Source: Ypsolopha sequella (taxonomy: Eukaryota > Arthropoda > Insecta > Lepidoptera > Ypsolophidae). From it: 64,000 nt of DNA. Below, piece after piece: positions 36,301 to 44,370 of the stretch; the first letter of the stretch is position 1, and every line of letters starts with the position of its first letter. The notes below the pieces were generated by a model, which saw only the letters and a program-made list of their open reading frames with translations, was not told where the DNA came from and ran no database searches. The stretch is taken from NCBI GenBank assembly GCA_934047225.1, contig OW203986.1:27593221-27657220 (forward strand), written 5' to 3'. The translations under genes were made by a program, and so were the position numbers.

Positions 36301-38540
36301 CAACACGTCGCGTTTACTTGTTTCATTTATTGGGATGTTAAAATTTATGTATATATTACAGTGTTGCAACACTTGCAACATGTCATGTGCACTGCAAATA
36401 ATTGGCTTCTTAGGAGTTGAGATATGGCGTGAAATTAAATTCCGAATGTTACTTACACTCTTGATATGCATTTGTTCAAACAATAATACTGCTGTTTACC
36501 GTCTACAGAAGAGGTTTTTCAACCTACAAGCTGCTTCATATACTCGTAAACAACCATATGCAGCCTATTGTGTATCTGAGAACTCGTCGTTAAGGTCATG
36601 AACAAACGCAGAAAGTGTATATACCACAGAAATTATATATGTGTTGTATAAACAAACATGAAAATATAATGAATATAATATATGCAATTTTATTACTTTT
36701 TGTAAGTATGAATTTTGTTTAGGGATTTTAATTTTGTTTTTTCGTTAGGGTTCGGGTCAAAAATTATTTTTATCTACTCCCATACTGCAATTGCAACATC
36801 AAATGCAGTTTTATAAGTACCTACCTATATTGTTTATCCGATGTTATAATATTACATGATAACACCGTGATTCTGCGCTGCGATTGGCTCAATTTATTAT
36901 AAAACCGCTAGAGACCCAATCAACAACAGAGACGAGAAATAATTCCCGACCTTATTTCTTAAGCCACATCCCCTTTATCCGGATTGGCCTTCAAGGCAGC
37001 TTTACCGGAACGACGCACTCGAGGTTCATGAACGAATGTCTTCCTCTCATTTTTCGTGAAATTGTTCGTTGAAAATATTATAAATAAAGACGATATTTTT
37101 GATGGTCGTAGATAAAGTATTGTGTGCAACTGAACATGACGTCAATATGGCTGCAATAGGACGGAGTCGCGTACGACATTAACTCTGGTATCTAAACTCC
37201 ATAATACTGAAACAGTTACATGGTCAAGTAGCAGGAGAAATAATTGCTGACATTCAAATCGTCGGTGTTGATTTTTTAAATAATAATTTGAATTATGACT
37301 ATATAATAGATGATTTTGCGGAAAAAAGTGAAGAAACATGATATTTTGATTATTAAATTTTTTGGTGTAGAATGCTCACACACTAGTGCTCTTTTTATTA
37401 AAATAAACGTTTAAAAACATCCTTTTTGGTTTTTTTAAGGGCGCCAAATTAGCCTTTTGCACCTCCTTTAAAAATATGTAGATCCGGGGCTGTCGTTTCG
37501 TAAACAAGGACTCGTGTCCCAATGTCTCAAATTATGTTACAGTTGTACAAAATACTATTAATACTTTATATTCTCTGCTATTGGACAACAATAAATTTGT
37601 AGCGCGAATATAACGATCCCGTGTTAAATTATTAACCCATCACACTCGGACTGTTACTTGAATTGAATTTCACTGTCAATACTTGAAAACACCTCGATCG
37701 AATTCAAACCAGTGTTATATTTCGCTATTCATATCGGAGGTATCTCGTTTCGATACCTGAATAAGAGATCATGACATAACGTTATTAATAACAAAACGAA
37801 TCAATCAAAACTTTGTACGCAATTTTTTTATATCCTACGTTTCCACAGGTAGACAAGGTCCTGCTGGGCGCCAGCTCGCTCCTGGTGAACGGGTCGGTAC
37901 TCAGCGCGGTGGGCACGGCTCAGGTCGCGCTCGCCGCCCGCGCCTGCAACGTGCCGGTGTTGGTCTGCTGCGAGACGCATAAATTCAGCGAGCGCGTGCA
38001 GACTGACGCCTTCGTTTATAATGAGCTTGGTGAGTTCGTGGGGAACTTGGTACCTGGTTCATGTGCAGCCAGCAGGATTGAATGAATTTATATGTCTGTC
38101 TGTTGTTCAGACATTTTAGGCTGAATTAGATATACCGAAAAATAGCACTTCAAGAATTTATATTGCTTTTATCCCGACGAAAATAGCTAGGGAAATTTTT
38201 CTCTGGCATGTACCAGGAGTGCATAGACACATCTGGTTCTGTTGTTGACTATTCTAAGTGACACAAGTCTGTGATTCGTTTCTTCGCAATTCTTAAAGCT
38301 GGCATTACCAATGATGAAAGGTTTCTCATTTCAGGCAATCCTGACGACTTGATCGACTGTAGTGACGAGAGCTCTCCTCTCAAGGATTGGCGCTCCAACC
38401 AGAATCTGAGTCTCCTCAACTTGACGTATGACGTCACTCCAGCGAGCCTGGTTACGGCTGTCGTCACAGAGCTCGCCATCCTGCCTTGCACTAGCGCTCC
38501 CGTCGTCCTCAGATTTAAACTCTCTGAATATGGAATTTAA
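18327..38540 (+). CDS. EIF2B4: eIF2B delta subunit, nine coding exons
   Basis: Encodes a regulatory subunit of eIF2B, the cytosolic GDP-GTP exchange factor for eIF2. It helps sense phosphorylated eIF2-alpha in the integrated stress response. Exons: 18327-19088 (alternative in-frame donor after 19052), 19328-19486, 23894-24027, 25244-25343, 27399-27578, 31431-31558, 32929-33106, 37849-38029 and 38335-38540 (TAA). All junctions are GT-AG and keep frame. With the candidate exon at 12795 the protein is 683 residues. The N-terminal half is low-complexity and rich in Lys, Ala and Glu ([16 protein letters not shown]), as usual for delta subunits. The conserved C-terminal half carries [14 protein letters not shown], the Rossmann-like segment ending [20 protein letters not shown], and [14 protein letters not shown]. 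Exon 32929-33106 must splice from its first donor: the join to VDKVLLGA then aligns without gap to known delta subunits. The following intron opens with a 143-base tandem array copied from that exon. AATAAA is at 38666. Confidence 0.93.
19553..19707. mobile_element. 155-bp MITE with TAGTGTGACC ends
   Basis: Inverted arms tagtgtgaccgcaag..attccgcacctt and aaggtgcggaatt..ccttgtggtcacacta bound a GC-rich centre. In the EIF2B4 intron after exon 19328-19486. Confidence 0.75.
19866..20299. mobile_element. 434-bp TTAAGAGCGG fold-back MITE, complete
   Basis: Two long arms face each other. The left runs from ttaagagtggcttcgg through tttctaattaattgaaac to tccattggtttctgtaa. The right runs from ttacagaaaccaatgg through gattaattagaaaaagg to gccgcaaaaccgctcttaa. 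The centre is very AT-rich. Half copies sit at 1140 and 3940. Confidence 0.8.
21357..22115 (+). repeat. Long GGTTCCGTACC-family repeat
   Basis: Contains tccgtccgtatttcacagc, atgaaatttggcac, two degenerate internal repeats (tacaatatgggtat near 21549 and 21800; gtggaccgaaaaatatgaaaaaa near 21680 and 21943), then acggaaccctaggt and gagtctgactcgcacttggc at the end. No ORF of note. In an EIF2B4 intron. Confidence 0.55.
22190..22273. mobile_element. End fragment of a hAT-like MITE (ATTGCATGCCCTA)
   Basis: tatccggttatccggataat..gttatccggatagtaaaaatctgcgaataattgcatgcccta looks like one transposon terminus. A second, diverged copy of the last 28 bases (aaaaatctgcaaataattgcatgaccta) is at 23030-23057. 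Confidence 0.45.
22858..23030 (+). repeat. SINE-A, body part
   Basis: gggcatgcaggtttcctta, then gcgatagggctcatcacgttgagacgtaataatcgtc, then cacagtttacactcggaacacctcttgacacc match the other SINE-A copies in plus orientation, with a small internal insertion near 22950. Confidence 0.6.
23058..23893. other. EIF2B4 intron sequence, nothing recognised
   Basis: No repeat, exon or RNA gene could be supported here. A 93-residue minus-strand frame at 23418-23699 has no recognisable domain. Confidence 0.5.
24058..24250 (+). repeat. GGTTCCG-family repeat, 5' part
   Basis: Starts ttggggttccgttataaaac and ends with tgatgggctgactgtaatgaaatttggcac, typical internal text of this family. Confidence 0.4.
24253..24535. 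repeat. Degenerate ~32-40 bp minisatellite, about 8 units
   Basis: The phrase ttacactggggccctaggattaatacggaaaa recurs in diverged form: an acactg- or cactag-type start, a gggaccct core and a taatannggaaaa end, with spacing 32-40 bases. It ends where a LINE fragment begins. Confidence 0.65.
24538..25115 (+). mobile_element. 5'-truncated non-LTR retrotransposon (LINE) 3' end
   Basis: An open frame to the TAG at 25026-25028 gives the C-terminal part of a LINE reverse-transcriptase protein: [53 protein letters not shown] and a later [17 protein letters not shown]. The 3' end is a (gattt)n tail at 25089-25113, as left by target-primed insertion. The 5' end is lost. It sits 130 bases before the EIF2B4 exon at 25244. 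The clade is not assigned. Confidence 0.75.
25395..25512 (-). repeat. SINE-A fragment
   Basis: cagggtgtcagaggtgtttt..ggctgtgacctgtaaagtcc..ttggtacgcctacggttcaccgacgattattacatcccagcgt matches SINE-A in the same orientation as 52525-52830. Confidence 0.55.
26084..26298. mobile_element. Head-to-head pair of SINE-B tails forming a palindrome
   Basis: Arms of about 85 bases (left ctctaattattattagaatgc..aaatatttttgaaaaaa; right ttttttcaaaaatatttgtgc..ctaataataattagag) flank a tRNA-like segment. On the reverse strand that segment reads aggtttaaatcctgg, a B box. The tail and head match the SINE at 49700-49833. Confidence 0.7.
26555..26827. mobile_element. 273-bp MITE with CAGAGAGCTAAGTGCG ends
   Basis: Inverted arms: cagagagctaagtgcgggtt..aactttactaccgcgtgattcgagttaag..gttttgcc against ggcaaaacacg..cttaactcgattcacgcggtagtaaagt..aactcgcacttagttctctg. 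No ORF. In an EIF2B4 intron. Confidence 0.75.
27657..28159. mobile_element. 503-bp MITE with CAGG-GTTTGGGACATCG ends
   Basis: Near-perfect 26-base terminal inverted repeats (cagggtgtttgggacatcga / tcgatgtcccaaacagcctg, one mismatch) with further inner matches (tgaatttactattatgcaa / ttgcataacagtaaattcag type). Flanked by tata on both sides. Same style of ends and flank as 51134-51596. Confidence 0.75.
28401..28706 (+). repeat. SINE-D with RTE-type 3' tail, copy 1
   Basis: Starts gtagagctgatgccgggctc, contains ggcccaccatgcctggga and gacgggcagtggcgtcactgg, and ends ggaaaggcctatgtccagcagtggacgaa..gctgatggatgg. The last 40 bases resemble the 3' end of the RTE element at 55683, which suggests mobilisation by RTE machinery. 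Confidence 0.7.
28829..29028. mobile_element. ~200-bp fold-back MITE
   Basis: Left arm tcttgataaaaacgcatgtact, tttcacaatatcactg and aactccaaccg is mirrored by cggttggagtt, cagtgatattgtgaaa and agtacatttgtttttatcaaga. Confidence 0.65.
29192..29468. mobile_element. ~277-bp fold-back MITE
   Basis: Left arm atatatacagg..gatcatcg..caaattcatact..gtaagtgatcagcatcatgaa is mirrored by ttcatgatgctgatcactta..agtatgaatttgaacgatg..ccttgtatatat. It is in an EIF2B4 intron. Confidence 0.7.
29781..30142 (+). repeat. SINE-D with RTE-type tail, copy 2
   Basis: Longer copy of 28401-28706. It has the same start and core plus an extra segment with ccccaatagccgggccttaa, and ends in ctgatggatggatggacgg. The two copies are direct repeats about 1.4 kb apart. 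Confidence 0.7.
30482..30697. mobile_element. ~215-bp MITE with AATGAGCGTTTTTC ends
   Basis: caatgagcgtttttctcg at 30483 and ggaaaaacgctcatta ending 30696 are inverted. The interior contains a short frame with no recognisable domain. Confidence 0.55.
31280..31312 (+). mobile_element. Helitron-like terminus
   Basis: gcaagcgaagcgcgggcaaaagctagt resembles the end of the 18075-18255 fragment and finishes in CTAGT, as Helitron-type ends may. The 5' end was not found. Confidence 0.3.
31604..31768. mobile_element. ~165-bp fold-back MITE
   Basis: gctctaccgcgtaattctcatttg..atcaactt is mirrored by aagttgat..gatgaaaatgagaattacgcggtaga. It starts 45 bases after an EIF2B4 exon. Confidence 0.65.
31905..32238. 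mobile_element. 334-bp MITE with long inverted arms
   Basis: Left arm caatcctagttcgtacaaac, gaaataccaaaacca, tacagaatatctaggttccc, aacactgatttaaa. Right arm is the mirror: tttaaatcagtgt, gggaacctagatattctgta, tggttttggtatttcg, ttgtatgaactagggttg. Flanking introns up to 32928 show nothing else. Confidence 0.8.
32929..33106 (+). other. EIF2B4: EIF2B4 exon that seeded the 143-bp array
   Basis: The 178-base exon begins after ttgttccag and encodes the segment from [15 protein letters not shown] to ALQHVMCT. Its last 133 bases, with the donor gtaagtatat, form array unit 1. Splicing from this donor (33107) to the acceptor at 37848 restores a gap-free subunit. Confidence 0.9.
32974..36282. repeat. 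143-bp tandem array, 23 copies, made from exon plus 5' splice site
   Basis: Twenty-three head-to-tail units of exactly 143 bases (starts 32974 + 143n) and a 20-base partial unit. Each unit is 133 coding bases of EIF2B4 plus gtaagtatat. Copies look identical apart from A to G at 35712. At the first copy the bases before cgtgcagtacc are gccgg; at all others they are the intronic tatat, so the duplication joined intron to exon at a short cgtgcag homology. Each unit also holds a 12-base palindrome ccactatagtgg and an acceptor-like tatgtagatattacag. A diverged copy of the unit's 3' end, with the donor changed to gcaaat, follows at 36341-36402. Confidence 0.95.
36341..36402 (+). repeat. Diverged remnant of the 143-bp unit
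   Basis: tatgtatatattacagtgttgcaac, an 11-base insertion, then aacatgtcatgtgcactgcaaat. It matches the last third of the unit but has lost the gt of the donor. It shows that older array copies existed beyond the present uniform block. Confidence 0.75.
36403..37848. other. EIF2B4 intron 3' to the array, nothing recognised
   Basis: AT-rich intron up to the acceptor tttccacag at 37848. No clear repeat family or exon was seen. Confidence 0.5.
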
Positions 38541-38826
38541 AGCTCATTTTGGATTATTCCCCTGCCTTGATAATGTTATGTTCATATATGAACTTTGTAA
38601 TATATTGTAAGTAAAAAACCAACACTATTGGATGTTGTAAAAACTAGAATTTTTTATGCTAAGGTAATAAATTATTTTATTTGCTGCTCAAAAATGGTTG
38701 TTTCAATGAGTATAGACATTATTATAAAAACACACTTTATTTAGTCCCCACACTATCATTTGAGACAAAGCAAATGCACAAAAGTAGTTGTGTTACTTAA
38801 AAAAATGCACATAATAATAAAACAAT
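38541..38826. terminator. Convergent 3' ends of EIF2B4 and RPN1
   Basis: The stop codons are 286 bases apart. EIF2B4 has AATAAA at 38666-38671. Reverse-strand AATAAA signals for RPN1 lie at 38736-38741 and 38676-38681, so the two transcripts may end within about 70 bases of each other or overlap. Confidence 0.6.
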
Positions 38827-40248
38827 TTACTCTTTATGTTGATGTTCAGACTTATGGATAGAGAAATCTAATCTAACGTAGATGATGACACACAGGAACA
38901 GTGCATACAGAAAGCCAACCACCAACAGGGGTTCCTGAAACATGAGGAGCCGAGGGAATGTGTAGCGAAGTTGAAAGTCTTGAATGTGGTTCTCCACTAT
39001 ATTCTTTTTAGAGAAAGTGATGACAGGACGACCCTTGGTGTCTAAGTAAGTGTAGTGAAGGGTGTCTGGCAGTCTTGTAGCAGCATACGGCAAGTTCAGC
39101 TTGATATTAGCTGTACCTTCAGGAAGAATAATCTTTGTGACAACCTCATCAACTTGCATGTCATCAAAGATATGGTCAATGACCCTCATTTTCAACAGGT
39201 ACTCATTTCCAGATTGGTACAAGTACTCATAGCTTGGTACATTGTAGCCAGTGGTGTAGTGGGTCCTCCAGCCTCCAAAGAGAGGGTATCTTGGTCTCAG
39301 GTCAAGCTCCACTGAATCCTTCTTGACCTTCATGTTTGATGTGGAGATATTACCATTAGTATCACGGTAGTAGACGTCTGAAGCAGATGCAGGCAGTAGG
39401 GTCTTGTATGATCTGACACTGGCGGGACCACTGTGATGATCTTGCTGGTAATCGTAGCGGGAGAATGGTCCCTTCAGCTTAGCTCCAGTGTGTTCAATCT
39501 CAACAACTTCTTCAACAGCAATGTTGCCCCAGTGTGATACTTCAATCAATCTCTCAACACGAGACACGGTCAAGAATGGAGAGTTGTTCTTATAGTGAAT
39601 GCTCAGCTCTTTTTCGGTGAAGGGACCTACATTGGCTGTGGGACCGTACTGGATTGTCCCATCTTGTTGGGACACTGGCTTTACTTTAGTAAATGAATCT
39701 ACACTCTTAGTGTTCACAATCACATTGGTTTTTTGAGATGTGACATAGTATGGGCTGTATATGTATAAGTTACCATTGTATTTCACCAGCTGATCTTCCG
39801 ATTGGGTTATTTCTGTGGGGTAAGGTATCAAAGACTTGGTAAAAACACTGTCCGAGGTTATTACTGCCGTTGATCCTGCGTTCAATGGTTCCTTCAATTC
39901 AACCCGGTAGAACTTGACGTAATCGTAGCCTTTCACTGTTGTTTCTACTAGCTTCAGATCCTTGCTGTTGCTGTCCTTGGCTCCGATGAAAGCCAAGTTA
40001 TTCTTAACAGCAGCTTCAACAGCCAACAAGAAGTTCTTAGCCGGCGCCTTCCCTGTGTTCTCCAAGGTTATCTTCGATGTAATTTTCACTAGTTGAGAGG
40101 CGATATCGATAGTTCTGTCTACATTTTTAAGTTTTATATCACTGGAAATATTGTCTACACTGGCGGTTTCGCATTTTATCAATAGATACACAATAAAAAC
40201 GAAACAAAATCGTATTCTCGCCATTGTCGCCGGTACTTTGTTTGACAA
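38827..40248 (-). CDS. RPN1: Ribophorin I, oligosaccharyltransferase subunit
   Basis: Encodes subunit 1 (RPN1, OST1 in yeast) of the ER oligosaccharyltransferase, which moves the lipid-linked glycan to asparagines of nascent proteins. It is one intronless frame of 473 residues. Translation may start at Met1 or Met9. From Met9 the stretch MARIRFCFVFIVYLLIKC is a signal peptide. The lumenal part shows family-typical text: LTVSRVERLIEVSHWGNIAV, GPFSRYDYQ, PRYPLFGGWRTHYTTGYNVP and the VIDHIFDD segment. One transmembrane helix (LLVVGFLYALFLCVIIYV, about residues 441-458) is followed by a tail of roughly 15 residues ending SEHQHKE. Vertebrate RPN1 is about 607 residues with a long cytosolic tail, so this form is short like yeast OST1 (about 476). 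No frameshift is seen, and the gene looks functional. Confidence 0.93.
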   Translation of the reverse strand: MSNKVPATMARIRFCFVFIVYLLIKCETASVDNISSDIKLKNVDRTIDIASQLVKITSKITLENTGKAPAKNFLLAVEAAVKNNLAFIGAKDSNSKDLKLVETTVKGYDYVKFYRVELKEPLNAGSTAVITSDSVFTKSLIPYPTEITQSEDQLVKYNGNLYIYSPYYVTSQKTNVIVNTKSVDSFTKVKPVSQQDGTIQYGPTANVGPFTEKELSIHYKNNSPFLTVSRVERLIEVSHWGNIAVEEVVEIEHTGAKLKGPFSRYDYQQDHHSGPASVRSYKTLLPASASDVYYRDTNGNISTSNMKVKKDSVELDLRPRYPLFGGWRTHYTTGYNVPSYEYLYQSGNEYLLKMRVIDHIFDDMQVDEVVTKIILPEGTANIKLNLPYAATRLPDTLHYTYLDTKGRPVITFSKKNIVENHIQDFQLRYTFPRLLMFQEPLLVVGFLYALFLCVIIYVRLDFSIHKSEHQHKE

Positions 40249-41258
40249 ATGACAACTCAGCGGAAGTACACGCCATCTATTTCACCGGAAGCTTTTATTC
40301 TTTTTATAATGTTGTCAGATTGGAGTAAAGCCTATTTAACTTTAGATTTGGTCGAGTCGGACATCAGGGTGCGTTCAGTTTGATCGCCAGCCGATGCCCG
40401 CTAATACTGGTAGCGGCACGGTTTTCGTGTTTTTAATTATTTAATTTTAATTCTTACCTTTTAGTGACAGCGACTTTCCATATTCTTGGTTTTTGTAATC
40501 TGTTTGAGACGTCGATCATCAAAAACCATCAGTTGACGAGTGAACTTCGAACGGTTATACTTCTAGATCTGCGAATAATTGCCAATCTATATCTATCAAT
40601 GTAACTAAAGTAGGGCCACTGAGTGATGGCACTTATGACAGCTGCATTTAGTGATGAGGTACATTTCAAATTTCGGTTGAAAATAAAATCAAGTATGAGT
40701 TTACTCAACATTAGACACGTCATTCAACATAATGATACAAAAGGAAAATGTGCCAAAACCAGTGGCATAGCTATCGGAGGGCTATGCGGTGTAGTGCCCC
40801 GGGGCCTCCAAGAGAATTTTAAATATCTAAATCGAAAAAAGTATTTTACTATCATTTATTTTCGTTTAGTTTAACTTCGTCATTGTTTTGTTTTTAATTA
40901 AATATTATTGTGTAACTTTTCGACCTCACACACGACCTATAAAAATGAGAAACTTTATTAAAAAAAAAAAACTTTGTTTCTATGTGAATTCTATTGCACA
41001 ATAAAGCCACATTCAAATCGAAAAATAATAACAAGTAGTACATCACTATCATTAATGAAGTATTACATTTTTTAATTCACACCTGCTTATAAATAATTAC
41101 GATACTTTGTTGGCATTTAAACGTCATAGGCGCCATCACTCAGTGGCTCTACTGTAGCTATACTAGGTCACTTGCCTTTGCCTACGCTGGGTATTGTGCG
41201 AGCGGTTCAATATTAGCGCTCTGTGGCTACAGTAGATATGTACTCTAAAGTGTATTTA
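40249..41258. other. Intergenic DNA upstream of RPN1
   Basis: Contains the presumed RPN1 promoter near 40250-40350. I see no further gene. The block at 41060-41130 (ttcacacctgcttataaataattacgatactttg..catttaaacgtcata) resembles 1566-1620, so it is probably another dispersed repeat. Confidence 0.45.
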
Positions 41259-41356
41259 CCCTGCGGTCCAAAATACAATTACATCGCTAAAATCGATTAC
41301 GAAAGTATGAAGTGAATGGCTTGTGATCCATTGTAATTCTATTTCGGACCGCAGGG
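41259..41356. mobile_element. 98-bp CCCTGCGGTCCG MITE, copy 1
   Basis: Inverted ends ccctgcggtccaaaatacaatta / taattctatttcggaccgcaggg around tcgctaaaatcgattacgaa. Copy 2 begins nine bases later. Confidence 0.75.
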
Positions 41357-41365
41357 TTAGACATG

Positions 41366-41463
41366 CCCTGCGTTCCGAAATAGAATTATATCGCTAAAAT
41401 CGATTACGAAAGTATGAAGTGAATGGCTTATGATCCATTGTAATTCTATTACGGACCGCAGGG
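41366..41463. mobile_element. 98-bp CCCTGCGGTCCG MITE, copy 2
   Basis: Nearly identical to copies 1 and 3. Starts ccctgcgttccgaaatagaa and ends attacggaccgcaggg. Confidence 0.75.
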
Positions 41464-41917
41464 AATGGCCATCTGTTTCATTCATTCATCTTAGGGATTT
41501 TTTGGTTCGACTACACTTTTTTTCGAAAACAATCCTATGTTTGTTTGTGGTTAGGACGTATTTTGGTAGAGAATATTTAGCAGTTTTGAGTACCACGCAA
41601 ACTACCTCACGACTAGTTTTATGTGTTTACACTACTGTGATTGTTATCAAATTAATATATCAGCGTGAATTTAACCTAGAACTTTATCTGAAGTGAATAA
41701 AATTTATGTTTTTTTTTAAAATTATCGTAATTTGTCCTTGATATCCAATTTAAACCCAATATTTTTGACACATTTATTTAGGGTTAAGTTTTTGAGCAAA
41801 CAAACAGAACCAGTCAGAGAAACGTGTTTTTGTTTAGGGTTGCGTTTGTGACGTCACGTAGTGAAATATATGTCAAAATCATGAACATTGTTCTGGAAAC
41901 AAAAAAACGACTCCAAC

Positions 41918-42014
41918 CCCGCGTTCCGAAATAGAATTATATCGCTAAAGTCGATTACGAAAGTATGAAGTGAATGGCTTATGATCCATTGTAATTCTAT
42001 TTCGGACCGCAGGG
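41918..42014. mobile_element. 97-bp CCCTGCGGTCCG MITE, copy 3
   Basis: Same family and orientation. The start is slightly changed (ccccgcgttccgaaatagaa). It lies about 270 bases upstream of the small membrane-protein gene. Confidence 0.75.
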
Positions 42015-42287
42015 TTATAATAAGAGTTTTTTTTACCCTCGCTCTTAATTCATTCGGTCAGTTAGTGAGAAGTCGTGAAAAAGTTGTGTTTGTGTTATTT
42101 TTTTATCGCAAAAATTTTATAAATGTTTAAAAACTTGTGTTAAACGTTCCTTGAAGTATTAATGTACTTCAACATTAATTGGTTAGAATTTCGCTGAAGT
42201 TACAAAAATATTCCCCTCTAAAAACAACGTCCCAACTCGGGCTTGAAAATTGAGACCTTGCTTATAAAATATACTGAGGGTATCACG

Positions 42288-42866
42288 ATGCTAAGTTTAT
42301 TGATTCGAATAGCTCTAGGGCTACTTGGTAAGCTTATGTACATATGCTAATCCTTATAATCTAAGTTTGTATTTATTTACCGCGTTCGTTTGTTATAGTT
42401 TCATGTTAATCGGCTAGAATCCCAAAAAGGGGGCAGAAAAAAGTTCATCTATCAACCCAAAAACTCTACCTACCGGACTCGCACCTATTTTCTTTCATCG
42501 CTGTACTGTAGCCGGTTATTCCTCTTGTTTAAAAATATTTACTTTCTTTCAGTGTTCAATCATCTAATCACACCTTGCACAGCATTCCGCAGTTCGGGTG
42601 GAAGAGGGTACGGTTCAGGGAAATACGAGTCTAATTCTAAAGGATATAGAGACCCAGCTAAAGTGAATACATTTGTTGGCAGTTCGGCAGGGATTCCCGG
42701 GGAAAAGGCAACACGTAGAGGCCTCGGCATATCAGCTTGGGGAATAGTTATTGTTATAGTAACTATGATACTGGCTGGTATGGGATTCTATTACTTCTCT
42801 ATGTGCTACCCTATTTTGTGTAAAAAACAGAGAAAGTATGATATCATTGAGCTAGCTAATGTTTAG
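42288..42866 (+). CDS. Small single-pass membrane protein, 117 residues, two exons
   Basis: I do not recognise this gene. Exon 1 is 42288-42327 (ATG in atcacgATG; donor ttg-gtaagc). Exon 2 is 42553-42866 (acceptor tttctttcag; stop TAG). The joined frame encodes a hydrophobic leader (MLSLLIRIALGLLVFNHLI) ending near TPCTA, likely a signal peptide. A glycine- and serine-rich stretch follows (RSSGGRGYGSGKYESNSKG), then ISAWGIVIVIVTMILAGMGF as a transmembrane helix, and a short basic tail (KKQRKYDIIELANV). The predicted topology is type I with a small lumenal or outer domain. Splice signals, phase and composition support a real gene; function is unknown. Confidence 0.7.
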
Positions 42867-43374
42867 GCATTGCATATTGTTTGTATAAAACTTTATTACA
42901 AATTTTTGTTCAAAATTATTAGATATTATCTATAATTCTATATCCATGGTTGTGATTATGTATTATTGTGAGCTGTTGGAACAAACCTGTTTTATTATAC
43001 TCCCCAACATAATTGTAGAGGTATGACTTGAATTGTATACACAGGTCCCAACAACTTTACATTGTGTCAAATTAACATTTTTTATTTTGACCTAACTTAA
43101 CTTCAGAACTATACTATGGTACAGGCTGTGGTTGAAATGGTTGCAGTTCACTGATTGCTCAACAAACTTGTAACCTGATGAAATTTTTATATAAATATTA
43201 TTATGTGTTCGTAACTGCAGCCAAAATGCATGTAAAAATTTCACAAAATCATAAAAGACTGTATGGACCAATTTTTTTATACAATGACATAGTTTAAGTG
43301 AATAGTGATTTTGAAGAAATGTGTTCATTAGATGAATTTTAAATCAACAAATAAATGCATGCTCAATCAATACA
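42867..43374. other. 3' flank of the small membrane-protein gene
   Basis: AT-rich with several possible polyadenylation signals. Nothing else is supported. Confidence 0.45.
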
Positions 43375-43472
43375 TTAATCAATAATTGAGGCTTGTGCTC
43401 GAACAATGCTGTATGTTACATTTTGGCGAATGCTACATACAGCATTATTCGAACACACCCCTCAATTACTCA
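43375..43472. repeat. ~95-bp fold-back element
   Basis: tcaataattgaggcttgtgctcgaacaatgctgtatgt is mirrored, with mismatches, by acatacagcattattcgaacacacccctcaatta. Confidence 0.6.
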
Positions 43473-43939
43473 TCACATTGTATTTTAGTGATAAAATAGT
43501 TTAAAATATATTTTTTAAACCAGTACTGAAAACATTTTAAGCTAACATTAAATGAAATAATGTATTTTTTGTTCTGATTATATAGATCAACTGTCCCAAA
43601 GAACTGTACATTTTGTGGGGGAAGTGAGGGAGTTTCAACGACATCAATAGTACAACCACAGATAATATACATATCATTTTATTTGTGATAATGTTTCTTT
43701 AGGAAAGTCATTCAGTATAATCAGCAGAAAAGGTGGATTTATTTAGTGTCACCTCACTATCACTCGTCTTATCTACACTTTGTGTATTAGCTATTATATA
43801 TAGATTATATAGCCATAAGTGTTCAAGGACAAGCATATAATGAGTCGCTCAATTCCAAAACTAGCATTAAAATATTCCTTCTGTTGATTTTCCTCAAGCA
43901 GAAATTCTATATAACTAATATCAATTGAAAATGACATTT

Positions 43940-44370
43940 CTGTGTATAACCTGCATGCCATCCTATGATGTTGAGGTGGGACGCCTGCTGGGCAAAGGTG
44001 AATGGTCTGCTCTCTTTTGGATCTATTCTATCCAATTTCCATTGCTCAGAGCTTTGGTATCCTATTGTCGTAGGGATGTCTGAGTACTCAAGATACTTGA
44101 GATCTTCCTCCTTGATGTGGTCATCACCAAGTATCTCCCATCTTAGGCTAGAATATCATGCCATCCTAACCAATAGCATTTATTTTAACTATCCGATGCT
44201 TCGCAGCAATGCTCACATGGATGCTGTTTTCTTTGATCCAGAGGGAATTTTCTAAAATCCATTCTTAGCGGAGGCAGAGAATACAAAGTATTACTACGTA
44301 GCAGAGGTCTATGTCATATATGATCCAGCCTTTTGGTCTAGGTGTGGATAGATCAATCAGTCAGTCAGGA
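43940..44370. repeat. Possible SINE-like repeat ending in (CAGT)n
   Basis: A moderately GC-rich block finishing with gcagaggtctatgtcatata..gtgtggatagatcaatcagtcagtcagg, the kind of short tandem end left by RTE-driven insertions. No second copy is in the window, so this is weak. The rest of 43473-45544 holds only the PDIA6 3' region. Confidence 0.3.

Noticed and set aside
36884..37072. 62-residue frame in the EIF2B4 intron as an exon
   Set aside because: No splice sites in matching phase, and the EIF2B4 protein is complete without it.
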